A stretch of DNA of 64,000 bases from Emticicia sp037153985. GTDB taxonomy: Bacteria; Bacteroidota; Bacteroidia; Cytophagales; Spirosomataceae. The notes under the pieces were generated by a model. That model was not told the DNA's origin and made no database searches. It saw only the letters and a list, made by a program, of their open reading frames with translations. The translations under genes were made by a program, and so were the position numbers. Shown here in pieces: positions 46,750 through 55,889 of the stretch; position 1 is the stretch's first letter; each line of letters opens with the position of its first letter. Location: assembly GCF_037153985.1 (NCBI RefSeq), contig NZ_JBBAYI010000004.1, positions 1-64,000 of the forward strand, read 5' to 3'.

Positions 46750-47700
46750 CTATTTTATTTCAAAACTGCCTTTGCCTATCTTAAATCCTTCCGAGTATAG
46801 TTCAACTACATATTTGCCTGGGCTGTAAGGTGCGCTTTGTGCATATATAATTTCAACTCTCTGGTCGTTATTTTCAAATAATACTCCCTGTTTAACCGAA
46901 TAACCAATTTCACTTCCTTCAAAATTAAGTACCCCTGAGGTAGCGTTGTCGCTTATTACACCCCCGTTGGTATCCAGAATCCTCACATAAATATCTTTGC
47001 GGTTCTTTATTGCTATCGGATTCGACGGCATAATGAAAGATATTCTTAAGCGATGAACCCGTGAGGCTTTAAAAGAATTTCCCTCTCTGACTCTCCCGTT
47101 CGACGATAAAGCCGCAACCTGCACACCAACTGCTTTCATGGATGAGGCCAGCGTTACTTGTTGCTGGAGATTATAGTTTTCAGCCGAATACTCAGCCACT
47201 GTTTGCGATAAATTCTCTTTATCGGTTTTCAGGTTGGCGTTTTCGTTGATAACCTCTAGTTTTTCCTGCTCTAGTGTTTCGGTGCGTTCTTTTAAGCGTG
47301 TGTTTTCTTCTTTTAGCAGATTGAAATCTCTTTCTTTCAGGCTAAGGAAATTTTCGTAATCTTTTATTTTTGAATTATACTTTTGTAGAGAGAAGTTCAG
47401 GTCTGACTTTAGCAGGCGTTTATCGTTTTCGAGTTGGGTTTTAATACGCTTCAATTCTGCAATATTGCCCCCTAGTTGTTTAATCTTGACTATCTTTTCG
47501 TCGAGTGCTTTCGAGATAGAATCGAGTTTAATTTGTGTGGCCGAAAGCTGTTCGACTTTCGTAGTTAACGATTCCTGAAGCTCAAAAGTTTCATTTCTTG
47601 CCCCAATGAACAAGTAACCCATCAGGGCCAGAATACCAATCAGTACGCCAAATGACACTTTAAGTAAGCCTTGATTATTGTTTGCCTCCATACCGTTCAA
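46750..47700 (-). CDS. Membrane-anchored coiled-coil protein
   Basis: This 316-residue protein has one N-terminal membrane segment (VSFGVLIGILALMGYLFIG) and about 140 residues of coiled coil (KEENTRLKERTETLEQEKLEVI). A beta-rich C-terminal domain (VHRLRISFIMPSNPIAI, GKYVVELYSEG) follows. The function is unknown; it resembles periplasmic or cell-envelope scaffolding proteins. It stands between the EEP protein and the histidine kinase. Confidence 0.65.
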   Translation of the reverse strand: MNGMEANNNQGLLKVSFGVLIGILALMGYLFIGARNETFELQESLTTKVEQLSATQIKLDSISKALDEKIVKIKQLGGNIAELKRIKTQLENDKRLLKSDLNFSLQKYNSKIKDYENFLSLKERDFNLLKEENTRLKERTETLEQEKLEVINENANLKTDKENLSQTVAEYSAENYNLQQQVTLASSMKAVGVQVAALSSNGRVREGNSFKASRVHRLRISFIMPSNPIAIKNRKDIYVRILDTNGGVISDNATSGVLNFEGSEIGYSVKQGVLFENNDQRVEIIYAQSAPYSPGKYVVELYSEGFKIGKGSFEIK

Positions 47701-47791
47701 CGTTAGTTTTAATACTTACAAAGGAAAACAGCCCAACTTAAATAGCCGTTAAATTGACTTTAAATTTACCTTAAAATTATGCTTAATGCCT

Positions 47792-49162
47792 TTAGCGTTT
47801 GAAAGAAAGGGTAAAAACAGTGCCGTTTGTGTCCGATTTTACATCGATTTCGCCTTGATGGAGGCGGATAATCTGCGCTACAATGGCAAGACCCACTCCA
47901 TGGCCTTTAACCGCGCCTGCCGAAGCATTGCTGCGGTAGAATGGCTCAAAAATATACGGAAGGTCACGTTCGGGTATTACAGGCCCCTGATTAAAAAACG
48001 AAATAATAACTTCTTTTTCGGTAGCTACAAAGTTAACAATGGCCGTATGGTTGTCTGAAAACTTGCAGGCGTTATCTATCAAATTCATAAAGACCACTTT
48101 GATTGATGCCTCATTCCCCTGAATAATGAGGGCATCTTCGTTATCAGGAAAATCGGTAAAGTTTACCTGAATCTGGTATTCTTCATGCCACTTTTGTAAC
48201 TGGCTTTTGGCTTCCCACAAGAGTTCGTCGAGCCGAATGGGTGCGTACTTAACGTTTTCGGCATTGGCCACTACCGTTGCCAGATTAAGCAAGGCGTTGG
48301 TTAGCTGTGTGAGTGTGCGGGTATCTTCCTGTAATGATTTAAGGCTACGCTCGTAGGCTTCGGGCGTGCGTTGTTGCATGAGGGTTATTTCAATCTGCGA
48401 ATAGATTTTGGTAAGCGGGTTTTTTAGCTCGTGCGATACATTCGCGATAAACATTTTCTGGGTAATAAGGGCTTCTTCAACACGGTTAAGCATCTGGTTG
48501 AAAGTGGCTACAAGGGTGCCGATTTCATCGTCGGGGTTAGAGTATTCTACTCGTTTTTTTACATTACGCGGAAAAATCTGGTTTATCTGCCGGATAATAT
48601 CAGATACAGGAGCTAATGCCCTATTAGCGAACATCCAGCCCGAAACCCCCAACATTAATATGCCTGCCAGTATCATTACCACCAGAATTTTCCGTAGGTC
48701 TTGCAGGGCATCTTTTCCGGTTTGGTCAATGGCACTCACAATTACCCAATTACCTTTGCCGGCATTGGTCAGGTGAATGCCCAGAATCTGGTAGTCGTCA
48801 TGGCTGATGTAGGTGGTTGCCGAACCCGTGAGTATTCCGGGTAATAATTTCTGGTGAAAACTGGTGTCGGACGGGTGCGTAAAAAAAATAAACTGTTGAA
48901 GTTTTTCATTATAAACCGAGATACTCTCGTTCGTGAGTAGTTCTTTGTCTGACACATTTACGAGTTTGATTACGGTTGTATCAGCCGCCTGAATATCGAA
49001 CAGTAGGGTGGTGGTAGTAATGGCACGGTCTTGCAGGCGTTTGAAGAAACGCTTTTCGAGGTATAGTTTACTGAAAAAATATACCCCCGACGAAAAAAGC
49101 AGAAGAATAGCCGTAACCAGCACTACAAACTGGTAGGTGAGCCGTGAGCGGATGTTTATCAT
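47792..49162 (-). CDS. Sensor histidine kinase
   Basis: This 456-residue kinase has two membrane segments (about 10-30 and 159-178) around a periplasmic sensor of about 125 residues, then a HAMP linker and the HisKA site VSHELKNPL (H244). The ATPase follows with NLIDNACKFS (N box) and GHGVGLAIV (G box). Its start overlaps the stop of the regulator gene by one base (TGATG), so the two are coupled. The signal sensed is unknown. Confidence 0.9.
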   Translation of the reverse strand: MINIRSRLTYQFVVLVTAILLLFSSGVYFFSKLYLEKRFFKRLQDRAITTTTLLFDIQAADTTVIKLVNVSDKELLTNESISVYNEKLQQFIFFTHPSDTSFHQKLLPGILTGSATTYISHDDYQILGIHLTNAGKGNWVIVSAIDQTGKDALQDLRKILVVMILAGILMLGVSGWMFANRALAPVSDIIRQINQIFPRNVKKRVEYSNPDDEIGTLVATFNQMLNRVEEALITQKMFIANVSHELKNPLTKIYSQIEITLMQQRTPEAYERSLKSLQEDTRTLTQLTNALLNLATVVANAENVKYAPIRLDELLWEAKSQLQKWHEEYQIQVNFTDFPDNEDALIIQGNEASIKVVFMNLIDNACKFSDNHTAIVNFVATEKEVIISFFNQGPVIPERDLPYIFEPFYRSNASAGAVKGHGVGLAIVAQIIRLHQGEIDVKSDTNGTVFTLSFKR

Positions 49163-49842
49163 CAGGCAATTACTTTAAGCACGTAGCCCATCCCGATTTG
49201 GGTATGAAGCAGTTTCGGCTCAAAATCTTTATCTATTTTCTTGCGCAAAAAATTTACGTATACTTCTATTACATTCGTGCCGGTGTCGAAAGTAACATCC
49301 CAGATTTTTTCAGCCAGTTCAGCTTTTGAAATAACCCTTCCCTGATTCCGTATAAAATATTCCAGCAAACCAAATTCTTTAGCCGTAAGAGTAATTTCCT
49401 GCCCTGCCCGTATAACTGTTTTGGTGTCGAGGTCCATTTCGAGGTCGGCTACTTTCAGCGTATTGGCTGTTTGCATAATACCGATATTACGGCGTGTTAA
49501 GGCTCTTACCCGCGCCATTAGCTCTTTAAACTCGAAAGGTTTGGCCAGATAGTCATCGGCTCCGGCATCCAGCCCTTCAATTTTATCGTCGGTAGTGCCT
49601 AAGGCAGTCAGTAGCAAAATAGGAGACACCACGCCTCCGTCGCGGAGTTTCCGGCAAAGTTCCAAGCCATTCATGCCGGGCAATATAATATCAGATATAA
49701 TCAAGGCGTATGGGTGGCGTGTAGCTAACTGAAAACCCATGGCTCCGTCGTAGGCTATGTCAACCTCCCAGTGCTGTTCTTCCAGCCCCTGTTTAATAAG
49801 TTGAATAGTTCTTACCTCATCTTCAATTACCAAGATTTTCAT
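49162..49842 (-). CDS. OmpR-type response regulator
   Basis: This 226-residue regulator has a receiver domain (phospho-acceptor D51 in IISDIILPGMNG; K in LAKPFEF) and a C-terminal winged helix (EITLTAKEFGLLEYFIRN, VIEVYVNFLRKKID). It is the first gene of a two-gene unit with its histidine kinase. Confidence 0.92.
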   Translation of the reverse strand: MKILVIEDEVRTIQLIKQGLEEQHWEVDIAYDGAMGFQLATRHPYALIISDIILPGMNGLELCRKLRDGGVVSPILLLTALGTTDDKIEGLDAGADDYLAKPFEFKELMARVRALTRRNIGIMQTANTLKVADLEMDLDTKTVIRAGQEITLTAKEFGLLEYFIRNQGRVISKAELAEKIWDVTFDTGTNVIEVYVNFLRKKIDKDFEPKLLHTQIGMGYVLKVIA

Positions 49843-49951
49843 AGCTATACGCGTTGTCTGCCATCAAAATTAGAAAATTAAATGGAAAACGCAGCTATCA
49901 GTTAGAAGCATAGCTGCGTTTTTCCCGAATTTTTATACCAAAACAGTAAAA

Positions 49952-51091
49952 TTATCGCTTAATTTTACTTACCTCCGTACCAGCCAGCAGGAAACAACCC
50001 AGCCCGAAATCTTCAAAGTCGGGTACTTTGTCATAAGTTACAGGTTGGCCGTCTTTAGGTTCTTTACCTGTACCTTGCACAAAGCCCAGAAATCCATTCG
50101 GATGAATACAGTTGTTCAGAATAGCATAAATAGCTTTTGCCACTGGCGGATAAAACTTCTTACGGTCGAGCAGCCCTTTGTTAATACCCCATGCCATGCC
50201 ATAAACAAACAATGAGGTGCCTGTGAGTTCTTTGCCGCCAAAATCGGTAGGGTCGGTCAGGCTTACATTCCAGAAACCATCAGTTCTTTGCAAGGGTAAG
50301 AGGGCGTTCATCATTTCCAGATACGTTTTTTCGTATTCTTGGCGGTGTGGCGCATCTTTAGGCATGATGTCAAGCACACGTACCAGAGCCGCTACTACCC
50401 AGCCATTCCCGCGTGACCAATAGCAGTTTTTTCCGTCAGGAGTTACATAAGGTGGGTCAAAGTCTTTGTCACGCCACCATAAGCCCTCGGCAGCATTATA
50501 TAGACCTTTGTCGCCATGCTGAGTTTTGGTGTACATATACATTTCGTACATTTTTTCAAAATAGCGGTTGTCTTCATAAATAACGCCCAGCCTAGCCATT
50601 ACAGGCATAGCCATCTGGAGGGCATCTACCCACCACCAGTCGTCTTTTTTGGGGCTATTCAGTAGGCTGTCAATCGATGCCTTAATATCACGGATACGTT
50701 CGGGCTGAGGGTCGAGCAGGTATAAATCAATATATGCCTGCCCACAGGCTTGGTCGTCGGCATTGCGGGTGGTTACTCCATTACGAAGGCCCCATTTGTG
50801 GGCTTCTCCCCAAGCTACTGCGTAGTCATAATACCGTTTTTGTTGGTCAATTTTGTAAAACTCCAGAAGGCCCTCATAATAGACGGCCCTCGTCCAGATA
50901 TTACTTGGGCGGGTGCGGTCGGGGCGTACAATAGGTTTGGAAACATCGGGCCATTTCAGCATAAAATACTCATTAGCAAGCGCCATGGCCTTGAATAAGT
51001 CCTGATTTTTGGGAAGGCTCTGGGCAGATACCAAGCCCGTAGCCAATAAGAGTAGTGTTAGTAAAATAGAGGTGTATTTTTTCATACGCAC
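49952..51091 (-). CDS. Glycoside hydrolase family 88/105 (unsaturated rhamnogalacturonyl hydrolase-like)
   Basis: This 379-residue exported enzyme (signal YTSILLTLLLLATGLVSAQ) has the family blocks RAVYYEGLLEFYKI, DDQACGQAYIDLYLL, WWVDALQMAMPVMARLG, CYWSRGNGWVVAALV and TGTSLFVYGMAWGI. GH105 enzymes remove unsaturated galacturonyl residues from pectin fragments. No polysaccharide utilisation locus surrounds it, so it works with genes elsewhere. The start may be M3 (51085). Confidence 0.85.
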   Translation of the reverse strand: MRMKKYTSILLTLLLLATGLVSAQSLPKNQDLFKAMALANEYFMLKWPDVSKPIVRPDRTRPSNIWTRAVYYEGLLEFYKIDQQKRYYDYAVAWGEAHKWGLRNGVTTRNADDQACGQAYIDLYLLDPQPERIRDIKASIDSLLNSPKKDDWWWVDALQMAMPVMARLGVIYEDNRYFEKMYEMYMYTKTQHGDKGLYNAAEGLWWRDKDFDPPYVTPDGKNCYWSRGNGWVVAALVRVLDIMPKDAPHRQEYEKTYLEMMNALLPLQRTDGFWNVSLTDPTDFGGKELTGTSLFVYGMAWGINKGLLDRKKFYPPVAKAIYAILNNCIHPNGFLGFVQGTGKEPKDGQPVTYDKVPDFEDFGLGCFLLAGTEVSKIKR

Positions 51092-51381
51092 TTAATGATT
51101 GCAAAATTCAGAAAGCCATGGAGTAAAACTTCGCCAGAAAATATGCACAAATATACAGGAAGAATCAGGCTTTTGGTAAAATAGACGTTACCTAAGCAAG
51201 AATGGCTGCTTGGGTAAAACATAAATACAGAATTAATATTTATGATGCAAAAGGCTTGTGGCTACCGAAAATCTGGCTAAAACAGGTTCGGAGCTATATT
51301 TGTAGAGGGTTTGTAATAAATAATTATTTTGCCGAAACCTTAGTGGCCGGTAATTTGTTGCTTAGAAAAAAACATACAACT

Positions 51382-51681
51382 ATGACAGGTACTTTTGAAG
51401 AACTCATAGCCTCAGAGACCCCCATTCTGATAGATTTTTTTGCTGAATGGTGCGGGCCTTGCAAAGTATTATCTCCTACGCTTCAACAATTGGCAGAAGA
51501 AACCGGCGATAAGCTGAAAATTGTCAAGATTGATGTTGACAGAAACCCCAAACTAGCCTCAAAATATAAGGTATCGGGCGTGCCTACGCTTATGTTATTT
51601 CAGAACAGCGAACTAAAATGGCGTCAGTCGGGTGTGTTGTCACTACCACAACTGAAAAATGTTGTTCAGAAATTTACTTGA
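51382..51681 (+). CDS. trxA: Thioredoxin
   Basis: This 99-residue thioredoxin starts at ATG 51382 (MTGTFEELIASETPILIDFF); the open frame extends upstream without resemblance. It has WCGPC (C24, C27), KIDVDRNPKLASKY and the cis-proline GVPTLM. It is of normal length and cytoplasmic. A promoter-like TATATTTG lies at 51295-51302. Confidence 0.9.
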   Translation: MTGTFEELIASETPILIDFFAEWCGPCKVLSPTLQQLAEETGDKLKIVKIDVDRNPKLASKYKVSGVPTLMLFQNSELKWRQSGVLSLPQLKNVVQKFT

Positions 51682-51774
51682 TAAAAAAAGCAATATATCA
51701 CACAGAGCTTTAAAGAGAGAGTCTTTAAGCCAGATAGATAATTTTCTTTGATTAAAGGAAAGCGTCCTACTAAT

Positions 51775-51927
51775 TTATGATATTATTTCTTTTTCTATAA
51801 TATCAGAGGTAGCCTGCTCAAAAACACGCTTGATACCATCAAATGCCCCGCTTACAACGGCCAATGGTAATAACAATGGCATAAATACTATCCATTGTAA
51901 AAACATGGATGAATTAAATTTTTTCAT
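51775..51927 (-). CDS. Small membrane protein of 50 residues
   Basis: This short ORF reads MKKFNSSMFLQWIVFMPLLL..., with a single hydrophobic segment (about residues 9-26), then an amphipathic helix with mixed charge (FDGIKRVFEQATSDIIEKE). The residue pattern is that of a true membrane peptide, not of random AT-rich sequence. I know no family. It lies in the gap between trxA and the Fe-S oxidoreductase and is followed at lower coordinates by no obvious terminator. Confidence 0.5.
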   Translation of the reverse strand: MKKFNSSMFLQWIVFMPLLLPLAVVSGAFDGIKRVFEQATSDIIEKEIIS

Positions 51928-52090
51928 GAGAGGTTAGAGGCAAAATGCACAATTAGGCTAAAAATTAAGGCTTCTTAATTAATGATAGGCAAATTATATG
52001 CCACATCATATTTTTTAAAGCCTATGTAAAGTTAAAAAAAATATTTCCTAAGTGCAAAATGTTTAGGCATTAAAATAATTCAATACCATA

Positions 52091-52129
52091 AAAAAACTAC
52101 TACTCTCGGCTGAAAATAGTAGTTTTTTT
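52091..52129. terminator. Bidirectional terminator
   Basis: AAAAAACTACTA (52091-52102) pairs with TAGTAGTTTTTT (52117-52128) around a 14-base loop. It serves the Fe-S protein gene on the minus strand. Confidence 0.75.
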
Positions 52130-52142
52130 ATTTAACGGTCAA

Positions 52143-53471
52143 TTATTTTAGATTGTCTGCCCAGTTGAATCTGTCGCCGGGAGAAAATTTCCAGGGAGCC
52201 ATATTATTTTCCAGATTTGAAAACATCATGTTCCATGAAGCCGGTGCCGACGATTCCTCCATGACTTTGTACCGGCGTAGTTGCAGAATAATATCAAGCG
52301 GTGAAATATTAACAGGGCATTCCTGAACGCAGGCGTTGCAGGTAGTGCAAGCCAGAATTTCTTCTTCCAGAATGTAGTCGCCCAGCAGGGTTTTGCCGTC
52401 GTCATAGTCTTCTCCGTTTTTGAGCCAGCCTTTCTGAATATCTTCCAGTCTGTCACGCGTGTCCATCATGATTTTGCGTGGCGATAATTTTTTGCCTGTA
52501 ATGTTGGCAGGGCAAGCCGAGGTGCATCGGCCGCACTCGGTGCAGCTATAAGCGTCCATAAGGTTTTTCCAACTTAAATCTCTTACATCTTTTGCGCCAA
52601 AACGACCTACTTCGGCAGGGGTTTCGTCGGGTTGGTCAAGGCCAAGCATAATTTTCACCTCTTTGGTTACAGCAGGCATATTGGGCATTTCGCCTTTAGG
52701 CTTGAGGTTAGAAAAATAAGTGTTCGGAAACGCCAGAAAAATATGCAGATGTTTAGAATAAGTAACATACAAGGCAAAACCCATAATGCCCAGAATATGG
52801 AACCACCATGCGGCACGTTCGTAAACGATGAGGGTGTCGGTACTCCAGCCGCTGAATAAGGGTTGAAGCCATTGACTGATGGCAAAGCTACCTGTGAGGG
52901 CTTCGGCATAATGCCCGACCCCTCTGGCTTGCAGCAAAGAGTCTACGGCATTCATGCTTAGGAATGCCCACATCAGCAAGATTTCTATGGTTAAAATCAG
53001 GTTTGCGTCTGTACGGGGCCATGTTTTCATTTCTCGGTGCCGGCTTTCCTGAAAGCGTTGTACTTTCACTACGTTGCGTCTGAGCAAAAAGATTACACAA
53101 ACCGACAGCACGCCTAAGGCCAGTATTTCAAAGAAATTGATGAGAAAATAATAAAACCCACCCAGAAAAGGAAAAAAAAGCCGGTGTGTACCAAGAATAC
53201 CATCGAGTACTATTTCCAGTACTTCGATATTAATAATCAGGAAACCTGCATAAATAATGAAGTGCATGAATCCTACGAGGGGTCGGTTAAACATTTTCTT
53301 TTGCCCGAACGCAATCAGGAGCATAGTTTTCAGGCGTTCGGCGGGTTGGTCTGTACGGTCTTCGGCACGCCCAAGTTGAATAGTTTTTTTGATAAGGATT
53401 ACCCGACGGCTAATAAAATAGGCCGCTACGCCAAGTGCAATAACAAACAAGACTTGTGACAGGATTTGCAT
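52143..53471 (-). CDS. Membrane (Fe-S) oxidoreductase, HdrE/NarI-like plus dicluster ferredoxin
   Basis: This 442-residue protein has about five membrane segments in the first 250 residues, resembling the haem b subunit of nitrate or heterodisulfide reductases. A soluble part follows with two 4Fe-4S motifs, CTECGRCTSACP and CTTCNACVQECP. It should pass electrons between quinone and a partner. In related Bacteroidota a CCG-domain (HdrD/B-like) gene usually follows; here the next gene downstream is only the 50-residue peptide. A promoter is seen at 53535-53563. Confidence 0.82.
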   Translation of the reverse strand: MQILSQVLFVIALGVAAYFISRRVILIKKTIQLGRAEDRTDQPAERLKTMLLIAFGQKKMFNRPLVGFMHFIIYAGFLIINIEVLEIVLDGILGTHRLFFPFLGGFYYFLINFFEILALGVLSVCVIFLLRRNVVKVQRFQESRHREMKTWPRTDANLILTIEILLMWAFLSMNAVDSLLQARGVGHYAEALTGSFAISQWLQPLFSGWSTDTLIVYERAAWWFHILGIMGFALYVTYSKHLHIFLAFPNTYFSNLKPKGEMPNMPAVTKEVKIMLGLDQPDETPAEVGRFGAKDVRDLSWKNLMDAYSCTECGRCTSACPANITGKKLSPRKIMMDTRDRLEDIQKGWLKNGEDYDDGKTLLGDYILEEEILACTTCNACVQECPVNISPLDIILQLRRYKVMEESSAPASWNMMFSNLENNMAPWKFSPGDRFNWADNLK

Positions 53472-53534
53472 AGTATTCGGTTTTGTTACAAAAAGTCGTT
53501 TTACGCGCTATATTAGTATGCAAGCATACCATTA

Positions 53535-53563
53535 CAAATATAGTCAAATTTTGGATAAAGCAA
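53535..53563 (-). promoter_or_regulatory. Promoter of the Fe-S oxidoreductase
   Basis: On the minus strand TTG (53561-53563) and TATATTTG (53535-53542) are 18 bases apart, 64 bases before the start. Confidence 0.55.
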
Positions 53564-53600
53564 GAGTAAAGAAAATTTTTAAGATTTTTTTTGCAAGAAA

Positions 53601-53631
53601 TTTGTAGTTAAAAAGTTTTTGTCTAATTTTG
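53601..53631 (+). promoter_or_regulatory. Bacteroidota-type promoter of tRNA-Phe
   Basis: TTTG (53601-53604) and TAATTTTG (53624-53631) are 19 bases apart, a near-ideal match, and lie 32 bases before the tRNA. Confidence 0.75.
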
Positions 53632-53663
53632 CAGTCCCAAACAACGGGGAATGGTGGTAATAA

Positions 53664-53736
53664 GGTAATGTAGCTCAGTTGGTAGAGCAAAGGACTGAAA
53701 ATCCTTGTGTCGGCGGTTCGATTCCGTCCATTACCA
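53664..53736 (+). tRNA. tRNA-Phe (GAA)
   Basis: The 73-base cloverleaf has acceptor GGTAATG/CATTACC, anticodon stem AAGGA/TCCTT with loop CTGAAAA (anticodon GAA), T arm GGCGGTTCGATTCCGTC and discriminator A. CCA is not encoded. An integrase follows it directly, so its 3' end is a likely attachment site. Confidence 0.95.
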
Positions 53737-53738
53737 CA

Positions 53739-53779
53739 AACAAACGCAAGTGTCTTATAATGAGGTACTTGCGTTTGTT
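53739..53779 (+). terminator. 13-bp inverted repeat at the tRNA 3' end
   Basis: AACAAACGCAAGT (53739-53751) and ACTTGCGTTTGTT (53767-53779) are perfect complements around a 15-base loop, starting three bases after the tRNA. It can end the tRNA transcript or be part of an attachment site. Confidence 0.65.
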
Positions 53780-53815
53780 CATTTAAGGGAGTTTGATATT
53801 GAAGAATTGACCACC

Positions 53816-54933
53816 GTGAAACTTTGCAAACTTAATGATTGCGGGGGAGATGTGACAAAAGATGGTTTATTGACTACGGATTATTCAATCAGATACGAAA
53901 AAAACTAGAAACCAAAAGAATTTGGCTGCCGACTAACCCCCAAAATGCTGATTATCACTATCAGTTGGCCAAAGAATTATCTACTAAAATTGACAAGAAG
54001 TTGCAAAAGGGCATTATCTACGAACCGCCCAAAAAGGAAAAGAAGAAAGAACTCAAAAACTTTTTAGAAATCTCCGATAAAGTTTTATCCGATTTAGTTA
54101 TCTCAAACGAAATAAGACCCAAATCTAAAAAGACCTACTTTTCTGCCTGTAAACTTTTAAATGCTTATTTGGCTAAAAAATCTCTCTCAATATCTGACAT
54201 CAATCATTCTATGATTTCAGATTTTACTAAAAGCCTTCAAAAATCTACTTCATACAAAAAAACAACAGTTTCACATCTAAAAGCCGTTTTCACTCACTTA
54301 GCAAAAAGTAGCCTAATCGAATTTAATTATTTCAAGGACTATGAAGATAAACTAAAGGTTACAGAATCAGATTTAAACTATCCTTTCTCAGATTATGAAA
54401 AAGCCATTATTGAAGACCATCTACAAGCGAACAATCCTGCTTTATATGCTTTGACAAGGTTCATATTTTACGCATTTATAAGATCAACCGAATTGATTAA
54501 CCTTAAAATTAAAGATATAGATTTAAGAACGCGAACTATTAAAGTAAGTGGGGAAATATCGAAAAATAAAAGGACAGAAACTGTACCTATAATAAAGCCA
54601 CTATTAGATATTATTATTGAAAATAAGATAATGCAGAATCCAAGTGATTATTACATTTTTGGTGAAGACTGCAAACCATCCAAAACGAAATTAGGACTTA
54701 ACACAGCAACTAATCTACACAGGGATATGCTAAAGCGATTAGGCATCTACGTTCATCGTGCTACTGTTCTTTACTCATGGAAGCATACAGGAAACATCTT
54801 TGCTTATTTGGCAGGGGTTGATATAAAGCTAATTCAAAAAATGAATAGGCACGCATCCTTAGAGACTACCGAAATTTATCTGAGAAAACTTGGGTTGTTT
54901 TTAGAGAAGAAAGCTTATGATGCGAGTTGGTAG
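53816..54933 (+). pseudogene. Tyrosine recombinase (integrase), N-terminus probably frameshifted
   Basis: The catalytic part is intact in the frame that ends at 54933: arginine in FIRSTELINLKIKDIDL, the box YSWKHTGNIFAYLAG (lysine where many recombinases have arginine, as often in Bacteroidota), and MNRHASLETTEIYLRKLG with the tyrosine. A SAM-like core-binding part precedes it. The expected N-terminus (GTG 53816, KLCKLNDCGGDVTK) is in another frame and would join RWFIDYGLF if the A-run at 53857-53860 had one more base. It is either a real loss, programmed slippage, or a sequencing error. An ATG at 53839 would give a 364-residue product without the first strand. It lies beside tRNA-Phe, the typical target. 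Confidence 0.65.
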
Positions 54934-54972
54934 AATTTTTGAGCAGCACTTAGATATAATGTTATATAAATT

Positions 54973-55011
54973 AAACACAAATCAAATATAAATTATATTT
55001 GATTTGTGTTT
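54973..55011. terminator. 19-bp perfect palindrome between convergent genes
   Basis: A 39-base perfect inverted repeat with a one-base centre (arms 54973-54991 and 54993-55011). It sits between the integrase and the glycine-zipper gene and should terminate both. Confidence 0.65.
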
Positions 55012-55028
55012 AGAAGGTAATAGTTAAA

Positions 55029-55298
55029 TTACTTTTTTCCACCCCTATAGTGTCCTGCTTTATAGGCATTCTTATTTCCGTTCTTTCTTCTTTCCTCTTT
55101 AGGGTTATCCCCGAGCCAATACCCAAGAGCACCAACAATAGCGCCCCCAACAGGGCCTCCAATTGCTGTGCCTATTACTACTCCAGTTGCTGTTGACGCA
55201 GTTCTATTTGTTCCTCCTGACGGTGGATTAAATTTCTTTTTTCTTCTATCATCTTCCCCTTTATGATAGTTTTTGCTTTTTTCTTGGCGATTGCTCAT
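55029..55298 (-). CDS. Small basic glycine-zipper protein
   Basis: This 89-residue protein has a basic, polar N-terminus (EKSKNYHKGEDDRRKKKF), a central hydrophobic glycine-zipper segment (GVVIGTAIGGPVGGAIVGAL) and a basic, Gly-rich C-terminus. It has no signal peptide. Glycine zippers occur in outer-membrane lipoproteins, in pore-forming toxins and in phage membrane proteins. Its place between an integrase and a CRISPR locus makes a mobile or defence origin plausible, but this is inference. Confidence 0.6.
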   Translation of the reverse strand: MSNRQEKSKNYHKGEDDRRKKKFNPPSGGTNRTASTATGVVIGTAIGGPVGGAIVGALGYWLGDNPKEERRKNGNKNAYKAGHYRGGKK

Positions 55299-55576
55299 AA
55301 TTTTTGTTGGTTTATAAAATTAGAAATGGAAGTAGAAATCGGTATAAAAATCTTTATTTGAAGGTATATTGATTTTTCTTAAAAAACAAATTTTTGAAGT
55401 TATTTTTAGGGATTTTTTTTAATTATGGATTGAGTATTGATATTTTAACTTTCATGATTACTTCCCAGTATTATTTTTCGTTATAAATTTTCGCAACTAA
55501 AGAAAAAAGCAAAAATCCAAAATATAATATTTGGTATTAGTAAGAGAGTTTAAAATAATATTCTGTATAGCATAGT

Positions 55577-55612
55577 AAAACCCGATTGTTCATTGCTGTA
55601 ATCGGGCTTTTT
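55577..55612 (+). terminator. Hairpin terminator without an upstream gene
   Basis: CCCGATT (55581-55587) pairs with AATCGGG (55600-55606), flanked by AAAA and a T-rich tail. No protein gene precedes it on the plus strand. Confidence 0.6.
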
Positions 55613-55762
55613 CTTTAGTTAATATTCTGTATTAGTTAATAACACAAAAAAAGTCTCCTCATTTTAACTTTCTGTCTTTCTACATGTAAAACACTTATAG
55701 TCAATATATTATATATAAAAGTAGAAAGATAATATCAAGATTTTAAAAGCACTTATATAACC

Positions 55763-55809
55763 AAAAATGCCTGTAAGATTCTGAAAATCACCTACTTACA
55801 GGCATTTTT
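55763..55809. terminator. 15-bp hairpin terminator without an upstream gene
   Basis: AAAAATGCCTGTAAG (55763-55777) and CTTACAGGCATTTTT (55795-55809) form a perfect stem around a 17-base loop. It can act on both strands. Confidence 0.65.
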
Positions 55810-55835
55810 ATTGAGTACTGTTTTTGTATGTAGAT

Positions 55836-55889
55836 TGTAGAAACTTAACCGTGAAGATGCTATGAAATGTAGAAACTTATCTTTCTACA
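55836..55889 (+). repeat. Direct and inverted short repeats TGTAGAAACTTA
   Basis: TGTAGAAACTTA occurs at 55836-55847 and again at 55868-55879, starts 32 bases apart. The second copy is also half of a perfect 8-bp inverted repeat (TGTAGAAA 55868-55875, TTTCTACA 55882-55889). Further CTTTCTAC and GTAGAAAG copies lie at 55676 and 55721. It could be a regulator-binding cluster. Confidence 0.45.

Noticed and set aside
53705..53908. 67-codon ORF starting inside tRNA-Phe
   Set aside because: Its first part overlaps the tRNA and an inverted repeat; only the segment from about 53816 resembles an integrase N-terminus, in the wrong frame.
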